64,000 nucleotides of DNA from Pseudocoprococcus catus. Its GTDB lineage: Bacteria; Bacillota; Clostridia; Lachnospirales; Lachnospiraceae. Both the position numbers and the translations under genes were made by a program. This document shows positions 38,144-47,462 of the stretch, piece after piece. Within the stretch, counting starts at the first letter, position 1, and each line of letters starts with the position of its first letter. The notes under the pieces were generated by a model. The model searched no databases and was not told the DNA's origin. It saw only the letters and a program-made list of their open reading frames with translations. The stretch lies in the NCBI RefSeq assembly GCF_019734885.1, contig NZ_JAAXCM010000050.1, forward strand, positions 1-64,000, given 5' to 3'.

Positions 38144-38737
38144 ATGACTACATTCTTTCAGGGAGGTGCTGCTATGCAGCTGCTTACAGAAAATGACTTT
38201 ATTGATGACGGCCCTTTCACTATTGATGATATTTTCGCACTTCCGGAGGGACAACGTGCAGAACTCATCGATGGACAGATTTATGATATGGCCACGCCTA
38301 ACCGTATTCATCAGACAATCAGCTTTTCCATCGCCAGAACTATTGCCGATCATATTGATGCCAAAAACGGCGGATGTGAAGTGTATATGGCTCCATTTGC
38401 CGTCATTATACAAAACGATATCAAAAATTATGTAGAACCGGATATCTGTGTCATCTGTGACAAGGATAAACTCAGTGACAGAGGATGTGAGGGTGCTCCT
38501 GATTGGATCATTGAAATCGTTTCACCTTCCAGCCGTAAAACAGATTACATCATTAAGAACACCGCCTACTCCCGCGCCGGAGTCCGTGAATATTGGATCG
38601 TAGATCCGGCCAAAGCATGCACAACCGTCTATGACTATGACAAAGATGCCGCCCCGACAATTATCCCATTTGACCAGCCTGTGCAATGCGGTATTTTCCC
38701 GGATTTATCCATAACAGTATCTGACTATCTCAAATAA
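38144..38737 (+). CDS. Uma2-family (DUF820) putative PD-(D/E)XK nuclease
   Basis: A 197-residue protein of the Uma2 family, which has a restriction-endonuclease-like fold. The core motifs are visible: RAELIDGQIYDMA, VEPDICVICD near residue 105, PDWIIEIVSPSSRKTD near residue 130 and AGVREYWIVDP near residue 155. The D in EPD, the E in IEIVSP and the following K fit the catalytic pattern. Function in vivo is unknown. Two start codons each have a good site 7 bases upstream (AGGAGG for 38144; GGGAGG for the ATG ten codons later). It is a lone gene with its own terminator. Confidence 0.88.
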   Translation: MTTFFQGGAAMQLLTENDFIDDGPFTIDDIFALPEGQRAELIDGQIYDMATPNRIHQTISFSIARTIADHIDAKNGGCEVYMAPFAVIIQNDIKNYVEPDICVICDKDKLSDRGCEGAPDWIIEIVSPSSRKTDYIIKNTAYSRAGVREYWIVDPAKACTTVYDYDKDAAPTIIPFDQPVQCGIFPDLSITVSDYLK

Positions 38738-38770
38738 AAAATGAAATACCGGCTTTTGTGGATTTACGCA

Positions 38771-38820
38771 AAAAAATCTCTGCAAACAAGCTTATCGCCA
38801 AAGGTTTGCAGAGATTTTTT
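38771..38820. terminator. 17-bp bidirectional terminator with conserved-type loop
   Basis: AAAAAATCTCTGCAAAC (38771-38787) pairs exactly with GTTTGCAGAGATTTTTT (38804-38820). The 16-base loop, AAGCTTATCGCCAAAG, resembles the loops of the hairpins near 52330 and 52410. It separates the Uma2 gene from the convergent MFS gene. Confidence 0.9.
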
Positions 38821-38875
38821 GTTCATGCAAGTACCATAAAAACCGGAACTCTTTATATCTCAATCTTTATTCATT

Positions 38876-40117
38876 TTAACGCTGCATTTCCTGCTTCGCC
38901 AGCTGTCTCCCCATATAGAGGCCCACACCAATCTGCATCAACGACGTTGCTGCAGTCAGGAAGAAAACATATTCTGCACCGAACTTCTCCCAAATGACCC
39001 CCAGTACAGCTGAAACAGTGATGGCCAGAATGTGGTCAAGACTCAGCCCCACCGACAGACTGGCTGTGACTTCCGACGGATCAATAGCCAATTTTCTCAT
39101 CATGAAGGCATGTACCATATTAAACTGCTCCAGCAGAAATGCCAGTATGTACAGGCAATAAACAAGGAAAACCCAGATACCGTGACTGCCGAGACCGCCT
39201 CTTTCAAGAGCACCCGCCGCTGCGCCAAGGGCTGCAATCACAACAAGCAGATATCCTCCCTCGAAGAGCATCGTATACTTCAAACCTTTTTCATCCAGCA
39301 TTTTTCCGAGATATTTGCTGAAAAATGCACCGATAAAAGAGGTCACAATTCCAAGCAGCGCCACAGTATCTGCACCTTTCCCCATCAATTCGATGATAAT
39401 CCACGGTCCGAACACAAGCTTGATTCGCTTCTGACAGCCATAGGCAACCAGCGTCAGATAATACGGCATGTACTTCTTTCTCATGACGAACTTGCTCTTT
39501 GTCTTTGCCTGAATCTGCGTCCTTGGCATGATTTTCTTCATGTAAACCAACAGTCCGGCTGCAATCAGCGACAAAATTGCTGCAATGACAAAAGGTTTCA
39601 AAACCTTATCCTCAAAACTGAAGAATCCCCAACGATAGCCTACAAAAATAACAAAAGCAGTCACCATCGTACACATATTTGCTTTGCTTTTGAAATTTCC
39701 CAGCGTCTTGCCGACTTCACCTTCTCTGGCCAGATCCATACTGATGGCATCGTTGAGAGGCATAAACAGGTGCATACCCAAAGACTGGATAAACAGAAAA
39801 ATCATCATCATGCCATAGGACGGACTAAACGCCCCCATCACCATCAGACCAACCATCACCAACACCTGGGAAACAGCCGCAATGCCGATATCGCTGAATC
39901 CTGCCAGTGCTGAAATAATCAATGCACACAAAACTCCCGGCGATTCTCTCGGTATTTCAAGGAACCCTCTCTGGGCACTGTCCACATGATAGACCTCTTT
40001 AAAATAATTGGAAAATGTCGCCGAGCCAAGGCCTCCGGCAATAGCCGACAAACATACAACCAGCGTAAAAACAACAACGGCTCTCTGAAGCTGTCTTTTC
40101 TTATTATTCTCTTCCAT
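38876..40117 (-). CDS. MFS transporter
   Basis: A 413-residue protein with about twelve hydrophobic helices in two six-helix halves, joined by a basic central loop (YMKKIMPRTQIQAKTKSKFV). A conserved-type loop with acidic and basic residues (AREGEVGKTLGNFKSKAN) follows helix 4. I cannot name the substrate. It starts 25 bases after the AAA+ gene, so the two probably share a transcript, an unusual pairing. Efflux or import cannot be told apart from sequence. Confidence 0.9.
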   Translation of the reverse strand: MEENNKKRQLQRAVVVFTLVVCLSAIAGGLGSATFSNYFKEVYHVDSAQRGFLEIPRESPGVLCALIISALAGFSDIGIAAVSQVLVMVGLMVMGAFSPSYGMMMIFLFIQSLGMHLFMPLNDAISMDLAREGEVGKTLGNFKSKANMCTMVTAFVIFVGYRWGFFSFEDKVLKPFVIAAILSLIAAGLLVYMKKIMPRTQIQAKTKSKFVMRKKYMPYYLTLVAYGCQKRIKLVFGPWIIIELMGKGADTVALLGIVTSFIGAFFSKYLGKMLDEKGLKYTMLFEGGYLLVVIAALGAAAGALERGGLGSHGIWVFLVYCLYILAFLLEQFNMVHAFMMRKLAIDPSEVTASLSVGLSLDHILAITVSAVLGVIWEKFGAEYVFFLTAATSLMQIGVGLYMGRQLAKQEMQR

Positions 40118-40142
40118 TATCCCTTATCTCCTCAGTCTATTC

Positions 40143-41627
40143 TTAATCCAATAACTTTCTGACCATTGGCCCATCAAAAGTTACACTCTGCTTATGATCC
40201 ACTTCAATCTGATACAGGGCGTTGGCCGCAATATGTTCTGCCGCCTGCTCCAGATCACGAATACCAGTTGTGTCTGCATAGCGTTCCACAATAGCATCCA
40301 ATGCCTCATCTGCCACAATACATTCCTCCGGTTTCAGCTGCATCCTGCCAAGTACCTTCGGCAATGCAAATTTGGAGAAAATAATCTTTTTCTCTTCCGG
40401 CGTATAATCAGGAATGTCAATCACTGCAAAACGTGACATCAGCGGTGCACTGATCTGGCTCTTGTCATTGGCTGTGGCAATCGGATAAACCCCCACCGTC
40501 GGCACCATACATTCTATGTAATTATCTGTAAATCCAAGATTATCCAAAAGGGTCAGCAATACATCAGATGGATTGCCGTTGCCCTTGCCGGAAGCAGCTT
40601 TGTCCAACTCATTGATGATAAAGACAAGATTGGATGCCCCCGCCATAGAAAAAGCTTCCAGAATGATGCCCGGTTTGGCATTGGCATAAATACGGGAGCT
40701 TCCGGTCAGCTGCTCAGGGTCATTGATGGAACTCATGTCCAGAGTTGTCCAAGGCAGTTTCAGGATTCTTGCCACCGCATAGGCGATCTGAGACTTACCG
40801 GTACCTGCAGGTCCCACAAGCAAAAGGCCGTAGGCCGGCAATGTATGGGTTCTGTTGATCTGAATAATGGTCTCGATAATACGCTGTTTCACCCGCTCCA
40901 TGCCATAAAGTTCCTCATCAAGGATCCTGCGGGCCTCCTTTGGATCAATGGCCTCGAAATAGTTATTCTTCCACTGAATGTTCATCATAATGGACAGGGC
41001 ACGCTGGGCATGTCTGCGCTCTTCCGGTGACACCTCATGAGATCTGGCAACCGCCAGATTTCTTCTGGCCCAAAGTCTGATATTGTCCGGAAGTGTCCTT
41101 CCCGCACAATTCATAAAGTCTGTAATGCTCTGCAGGCTGGTGAGCTTCATATCATCGCCCATTTCTTGCAATTCTTCATCCACCTGCTCCTCTGCCGGTG
41201 CATTGCTGGCTAGCAGACGTTCAATCATAAACTGCAAAAAGCCGTCTTCCGCAGAAAGCTTTGTACCGCCGCCGAAACCGATCTCACGGATCTTGTAAAC
41301 AGCATACCCCTCCGCTCTGTTCTGTCCCGAAAGTCTGACATTGATATGATTCTCTCCTAGCCACTTCAGCAGACTGACGAATCTTGAATCAATCTTCAGA
41401 ATATCTGCTGAAAATGTGCCGTCTTCCTCCTGAAATTCAAAGGAAGTCCGCTTCACAGGATTCGTAAACATACCACATGAGTGGTGCTGCCACTGACGCT
41501 TCGCATTGTCCAGGATCAGAATTGGCTTCTCCGGCGTGGCTGTCTCCTCATTCGATTGAAATGTTGTATATGTACACTCCGGCTGCTTGCTATCCTCCGG
41601 TGCTGCATTAAAATCAAAAACTGGCAT
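40143..41627 (-). CDS. Lon-like AAA+ ATPase without protease domain
   Basis: A 494-residue protein. Residues 1-220 are a poorly conserved N-terminal region; 230-494 form an AAA+ module most like that of Lon (LDEELYGMERVKQRIIETI, Walker A GPAGTGKS at 272-279, sensor 1 PIATANDKS, arginine finger in APLMSRF). The Lon serine-lysine protease domain is missing. Walker B reads VFIINELDK (335-343), with Asn339 in place of the usual aspartate, while Glu340 is kept. It may be a chaperone-like or remodelling ATPase, possibly with slow hydrolysis. It is the first gene of a unit with the MFS transporter and has its own promoter. Confidence 0.85.
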   Translation of the reverse strand: MPVFDFNAAPEDSKQPECTYTTFQSNEETATPEKPILILDNAKRQWQHHSCGMFTNPVKRTSFEFQEEDGTFSADILKIDSRFVSLLKWLGENHINVRLSGQNRAEGYAVYKIREIGFGGGTKLSAEDGFLQFMIERLLASNAPAEEQVDEELQEMGDDMKLTSLQSITDFMNCAGRTLPDNIRLWARRNLAVARSHEVSPEERRHAQRALSIMMNIQWKNNYFEAIDPKEARRILDEELYGMERVKQRIIETIIQINRTHTLPAYGLLLVGPAGTGKSQIAYAVARILKLPWTTLDMSSINDPEQLTGSSRIYANAKPGIILEAFSMAGASNLVFIINELDKAASGKGNGNPSDVLLTLLDNLGFTDNYIECMVPTVGVYPIATANDKSQISAPLMSRFAVIDIPDYTPEEKKIIFSKFALPKVLGRMQLKPEECIVADEALDAIVERYADTTGIRDLEQAAEHIAANALYQIEVDHKQSVTFDGPMVRKLLD

Positions 41628-41688
41628 TATAATCGCTCCTCTTCTTTGTATGCTCTAAAACACATTTATCGCCAAAACATATAAATTC

Positions 41689-41750
41689 ATTGTACCATAT
41701 GATCAGCCCTGACTTCAATTGTTTCTGCATAATTATGCATTATAATTGCA
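41689..41750 (-). promoter_or_regulatory. promoter of the AAA+ gene with overlapping palindromes
   Basis: On the minus strand TTGAAG, an 18-base spacer and TACAAT (41689-41718) lie about 62 bases before the start. Just upstream is the perfect palindrome TGCATAATTATGCA (41726-41739), overlapping a second, imperfect one with TGCA ends (41736-41750). The position suits an activator or repressor site. Confidence 0.55.
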
Positions 41751-41789
41751 GCAAGCCGAAAAATCCATGAAATCATCTTTTATTTCTTC

Positions 41790-41832
41790 AAAAGAAAAAG
41801 CTAACCGACACCCCATGAATGTCGGTTAGCTT
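41790..41832 (-). terminator. terminator of eno
   Basis: AAGCTAACCGACA (41798-41810) pairs exactly with TGTCGGTTAGCTT (41820-41832); on the minus strand it is followed by TTTCTTTTG. It lies 15 bases after the eno stop. Confidence 0.92.
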
Positions 41833-41846
41833 GATTTTTTACTGAT

Positions 41847-43354
<1,508 letters not shown>

Positions 43355-43412
43355 TGTCTATAAATAATCTGTATCAGTATGCGTATTTTTATTTATATTA
43401 TTCGTCTATAAT

Positions 43413-43733
43413 TTATAACCCTCGGATAATGTTCAGGTAATCTTGCCTTTGGTCCACAATTGCATATATCACCATTTCTTTTCGAGATTCATTGATTTTA
43501 TAAAATACTAAATCTTTTTCAAGCACCAACACCTTATATCCCTGTCTTTTTAATACAGGATATCTGGGTTCAATTCCCGCATGTGGGTTATCTGATAGGA
43601 TATTAATTCCTGACTCAATATTATCTAGCTTTTCTAATGCAACTGCATTACCAAAATTAACCGCTACATATAGAATTATCTTTCGTAATCCTGCATCTGC
43701 AGTGTCAGTCCGAATAATACGATATCTTCCCAT
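43413..43733 (-). CDS. RelE/ParE-superfamily toxin
   Basis: A 106-residue protein of the RelE/ParE (plasmid stabilisation) fold: YRIIRTDTADAGLRKIILYV, GINILSDNPHAGIEPRYP, GYKVLVLEKDLVFYKI and VIYAIVDQRQDYLNII. Members either cut mRNA at the ribosome or block gyrase. The spacing of the C-terminal motifs leans to the ParE-like side, but the target cannot be decided. Its ATG follows the antitoxin stop codon with no gap (TAA-ATG), the standard toxin-antitoxin arrangement. Confidence 0.85.
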   Translation of the reverse strand: MGRYRIIRTDTADAGLRKIILYVAVNFGNAVALEKLDNIESGINILSDNPHAGIEPRYPVLKRQGYKVLVLEKDLVFYKINESRKEMVIYAIVDQRQDYLNIIRGL

Positions 43734-44012
43734 TTATCCCTCCTGCAGCATTGTACGCAAATCATCAAATGTATCACTCATCGGTGCCACTCGATTATTT
43801 TTTACATCCTCTTCAGCTTCAGCCAGGATTTCCAATAACTCCAGACGAGCTTTCATATTCTTATATGCTTCATAAGAAAGAGATACCGTATCTCCCCGTC
43901 CATTGACAGTTATAATAACAACTTCTTTTTCTTCTCTGCATTGCCGAGATATTTCATTATAATGATTCCTTAAATCAGCAGATGGACGGATTGTTTCTTG
44001 TAATGTTATCAT
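43734..44012 (-). CDS. Phd/YefM- or RelB-type antitoxin
   Basis: A 92-residue protein upstream of the toxin gene. The N-terminal half (TIRPSADLRNHYNEISRQCR, then VVIITVNGRGDTVSLSYEAY) matches the Phd/YefM DNA-binding antitoxin fold; the acidic C-terminus (LAEAEEDVKNNRVAPMSD) would neutralise the toxin. I start at the ATG 8 bases after GAGAGG; a GTG three codons upstream lies within the site. Such antitoxins usually repress their own promoter. Confidence 0.85.
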   Translation of the reverse strand: MITLQETIRPSADLRNHYNEISRQCREEKEVVIITVNGRGDTVSLSYEAYKNMKARLELLEILAEAEEDVKNNRVAPMSDTFDDLRTMLQEG

Positions 44013-44121
44013 ATATATCACCTCTCAAGCATAATTATATGAAAATTATATCACTACATGTCTATATATTCAAGAATTTCTATTATTTTACTCTTTTATA
44101 TAATCCTGTACATTTACGCTT

Positions 44122-44946
44122 TTATCTTCTCCGCATTTCCCAAAAGGCCACGGCGCTGGCAGCTGCCACGTTCAAAGAGTCTACGCCATGATACATCGGA
44201 ATTTTGACAGTGTAATCGCAGTCTGCAATGGTACCTGCTGCTAGTCCATCTCCCTCCGTCCCAAGTACAATAGCCAGCTTTTCTTCTCTGACCAGCTGCG
44301 GATCATCAATGCTGACGGAATTGTCATCAAGTGCCATGGCAGCTATTTTGAAGCCCATATCATGCAGTCTTCCCACAGCCGACTCCGGCCAGGACATCTG
44401 ACTGTCCATAAACGTCCACGGGATCTGAAAAACGGTTCCCATGCTCACCCTGATAGCCCGACGATACAATGGATTGCTGGAAGCTGATGTCAGAAGAATG
44501 CCATCCATGCCAAGAGCTGCCGCTGAGCGGAAAATCGCCCCCACATTTGTCGGATTCATCACATCCTCCAGGATTGCAATTCTTCTGGCATTCCTGCAGA
44601 CTTCTTCCACTGACGGCAGATTCTTTCTTCGCATGACACAGAGCATACCTCTGGTCAGTCCGAAACCTGTCAGCTGGGTCAGCACATCAAATTCAGCTGT
44701 ATACACCGGAATATCCCCGCACTGAGCCAGTATGTGAGCAGCCTGCCCCTCCACATGTTTTTTCTCAACAAGGCAGGATAAAGGCTCATATCCTGCATCC
44801 AATGCCGTCTGAATGACCTTCGGACTCTCAGCGATAAACATGGCATTCTCCGGATCTTTGCGGTTCAGCAACTGGTTCTCCGTCCAACGGGCATATATAT
44901 CCAGCTCCGGTGCTGAAAAATCATGAATCTCCATAATATTGGCCAT
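44122..44946 (-). CDS. TrmH/SpoU-family RNA 2'-O-methyltransferase
   Basis: A 274-residue SPOUT-class methyltransferase. The three family motifs are present: motif 1 NPTNVGAIFRSAAALG near residue 135, motif 2 IVLGTEGDGL near residue 225, and motif 3 IPMYHGVDSLNVAAASAVAF near residue 250. The N-terminal part is a substrate-binding domain as in TsnR/RlmB relatives. It should methylate a ribose in rRNA or tRNA; the site is not predictable. It lies about 100 bases downstream of metH and may be co-transcribed. Confidence 0.92.
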   Translation of the reverse strand: MANIMEIHDFSAPELDIYARWTENQLLNRKDPENAMFIAESPKVIQTALDAGYEPLSCLVEKKHVEGQAAHILAQCGDIPVYTAEFDVLTQLTGFGLTRGMLCVMRRKNLPSVEEVCRNARRIAILEDVMNPTNVGAIFRSAAALGMDGILLTSASSNPLYRRAIRVSMGTVFQIPWTFMDSQMSWPESAVGRLHDMGFKIAAMALDDNSVSIDDPQLVREEKLAIVLGTEGDGLAAGTIADCDYTVKIPMYHGVDSLNVAAASAVAFWEMRRR

Positions 44947-45050
44947 TTTCTCTTATCCTTCCTATAGTTTTGTTTCATAGTAATGATAGCTTTTCAGTTC
45001 TCTGCCTTCAGACATTATTCAATCATAAAGCATCCGAAAATGCTGAAACA

Positions 45051-47462
45051 TTATTTTCCTAATAAACGTTCTACCAGATGGACGGCTTCCGCAGCATCCC
45101 GCGAATATCCATCTGCACCAATCTCATCAGCAAAACTTTGTGTCGTAACAGCACCACCAATAATAACTTTACTACCGCAGTGCTTTTCCTGAACAAGCTC
45201 CACCACATCCCTCATTCTCATCATAGTCGTGGTCATCAGTGCTGAAAGACCTATGATAGCCGCATGTTCTTTAATTGCAGTCTCAACAATACATTCTGCT
45301 GATACATCTTTGCCAAGGTCAATGACTCTGTAGCCATAATTCTTCAGCATCAGCACCACCAGGTTCTTGCCGATGTCATGAATATCGCCCTCCACCGTTG
45401 CCATGATGATTGTTGCCTTTTCTTCCGCATCATCTTTGATCAGCATTGGCTCCAGATACGTAATGGCCTTCTCCATTGTCTCCGCACTGGCAATCAGCTG
45501 AGGCAGGTAATATTTCTTTTCCTCAAAAAGGACACCCACCTTCTGGATAGCGGTGATCAGATGCTTCTGAATGATATCGTCCGGCACAATTCCTGCATCC
45601 AGACCTTCCTTCACAAGGTTAATAATACTTCCCTGACTGCCCTTCATCACGGCATCAAATATCTTCTCTCCTGGTGTCATGACAACCGCTGCCGCTGCTG
45701 CATTTTCTCCAGTTTGTGCTTCCTTAAACGCATTCATGCGATCAATGTAACGGATATCCGATCCCGGACGGTTCATCAAAAGATCAGAAGCAAAAGCTGC
45801 ATGCATGAGAAGATCCTGTGACGGATTAGCGATAGCCATAGTCAGACCACGGCTGATGGCCATAGTCAGAAAAGCAGTATTGACATAAGAACGCTCCGGC
45901 AATCCAAAGGAAATATTGGAAAGGCCACAGATAGTTGCCAGTTCAAGCTGATCATGACAATAGGAAATCGTATCCAATGTCTCGATAGCCGCATTCTTGT
46001 TGGCACCAATGGTTGCCACCAGACCATCCACCACAATATCTTCCTTATGAAAACCAAGTTCTAATGCACGATCCATAATTGTATGAATAATCCGGATCTT
46101 TTCATCAATATTCTTCGGCAGACCTTCATCCGATAAAGGCAGCAAAATAAACATCGCACCGTATTTGCGTGCAATCGGGAGCAGATGCTCAAACTTCTCC
46201 TTCTCAAGAGAAATCGAGTTAATCAAGGCACGTCCCGGATAAACACGCAGTGCTGCCTCAATAATATCCACATGGCTGGAATCAATACACAGCGGCAGGT
46301 TCACCGCCTGTGTCACGATTTCAATGGACTTCAGCATCATCTCTTTCTCGTCAATGCCGTTCATGCCCATATTGACATCAAGGATAGATGCTCCCTTCTC
46401 TTCCTGAGCCAGAGCCATGTCCATGACCATATCCATCTGACCTTCACGAAGTGCTGCCTGCAGTTTCTTCTTGCCTGTCGGATTGATTCTCTCACCAACA
46501 ACCTTAAATCCGGCATCCAGCGCGATTTCCAAAGTCTGACGTTCAGAAGCCAGCACACGTTTGTAAGTTTTGCTGACTTTCGGTACAGTATAAGCCCTGG
46601 ATGCTTCCTTAAATGCACGGATGTGCTGCGGCGTCGTACCACAGCAGCCGCCCACAATACCGGCTCCCGCTTCCAAAAGCAGCTTTGCTTCTTCGGCAAA
46701 TTCTTCCGGTGTCATGCGGTAAACAGTCTCCCCGTCAACGACCTCCGGCATACCGTCATTCGGCTTTGCAATGATTGGTATATTGGCATATTCCTTCATC
46801 TCACGGACAAGTTCCGCCATCTGTTCCGGACCGGTTGAACAATTGACACCCACCGCATCAGCTCCAAGAGACTGCAGAACAACCATAGCTGTGCTGGCAT
46901 CTGTACCAAAAAGCGTTCTTCCGTCTTCATTAAAAGACAATGTCACGCATACCGGCAGATCCGTCACTTCACGAATGGCGATTAATGCCGCACGGCACTC
47001 ATTCAGACTCATCATCGTCTCAACAATGAAAAGGTCCACACCGGCATCCACCAGATAGCCCGCCTGCTCTTTGTAAATATCAACCAGCTCTTCAAAGCCC
47101 ATGTCTCCCATAGGTGCAAGCTGACGGCCTGTCATGGTCATATCGCCGGCCACCAAGCCATTATCGCCAGCTGCCTCTTTTGAAATAGCTACCAGCTGAT
47201 GATTCATCTCTTCTATCTTATCTACCAGTCCGTATTCATCCAGTTTGATCCTGTTCGCCGTAAATGTAGGAGCCAGCACAATATCACTGCCTGCTTCAAA
47301 GTAAGCACGCTGCAGCTGCATCATTGTATCCGGGTGTTCCAGAATCCATGCTTCCGGACACACACCGGTGGGCATGCCCGCCTTCTGCAGATTGGTTCCC
47401 GTGGCACCATCCAGAAAAACAATCTTCGTTCTGCATAATTGCTGAAATTCTTCTCTTGTCAT
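45051..47462 (-). CDS. metH: cobalamin-dependent methionine synthase lacking the reactivation domain
   Basis: MetH transfers the methyl group of methyltetrahydrofolate to homocysteine through B12. The 803 residues hold the homocysteine domain (zinc cysteines in GVNCSTGP and GGCCGTTPQHI), the pterin-binding domain (from about 310), the cobalamin cap, and the B12 domain with the ligand motif GDIHDIGKN near residue 700. The C-terminal S-adenosylmethionine reactivation domain of the 1200-residue enterobacterial enzyme is absent. The operon supplies a separate reactivation-like protein. The start follows AAGGAG by 9 bases and is directly joined to the previous stop (TAG-ATG). Confidence 0.96.
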   Translation of the reverse strand: MTREEFQQLCRTKIVFLDGATGTNLQKAGMPTGVCPEAWILEHPDTMMQLQRAYFEAGSDIVLAPTFTANRIKLDEYGLVDKIEEMNHQLVAISKEAAGDNGLVAGDMTMTGRQLAPMGDMGFEELVDIYKEQAGYLVDAGVDLFIVETMMSLNECRAALIAIREVTDLPVCVTLSFNEDGRTLFGTDASTAMVVLQSLGADAVGVNCSTGPEQMAELVREMKEYANIPIIAKPNDGMPEVVDGETVYRMTPEEFAEEAKLLLEAGAGIVGGCCGTTPQHIRAFKEASRAYTVPKVSKTYKRVLASERQTLEIALDAGFKVVGERINPTGKKKLQAALREGQMDMVMDMALAQEEKGASILDVNMGMNGIDEKEMMLKSIEIVTQAVNLPLCIDSSHVDIIEAALRVYPGRALINSISLEKEKFEHLLPIARKYGAMFILLPLSDEGLPKNIDEKIRIIHTIMDRALELGFHKEDIVVDGLVATIGANKNAAIETLDTISYCHDQLELATICGLSNISFGLPERSYVNTAFLTMAISRGLTMAIANPSQDLLMHAAFASDLLMNRPGSDIRYIDRMNAFKEAQTGENAAAAAVVMTPGEKIFDAVMKGSQGSIINLVKEGLDAGIVPDDIIQKHLITAIQKVGVLFEEKKYYLPQLIASAETMEKAITYLEPMLIKDDAEEKATIIMATVEGDIHDIGKNLVVLMLKNYGYRVIDLGKDVSAECIVETAIKEHAAIIGLSALMTTTMMRMRDVVELVQEKHCGSKVIIGGAVTTQSFADEIGADGYSRDAAEAVHLVERLLGK

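Noticed and set aside
39032-39913. 293-codon open frame antisense to the MFS gene
   Set aside because: The protein is rich in His, Gln and Lys with no domain, and is explained by reverse complement of a membrane protein.
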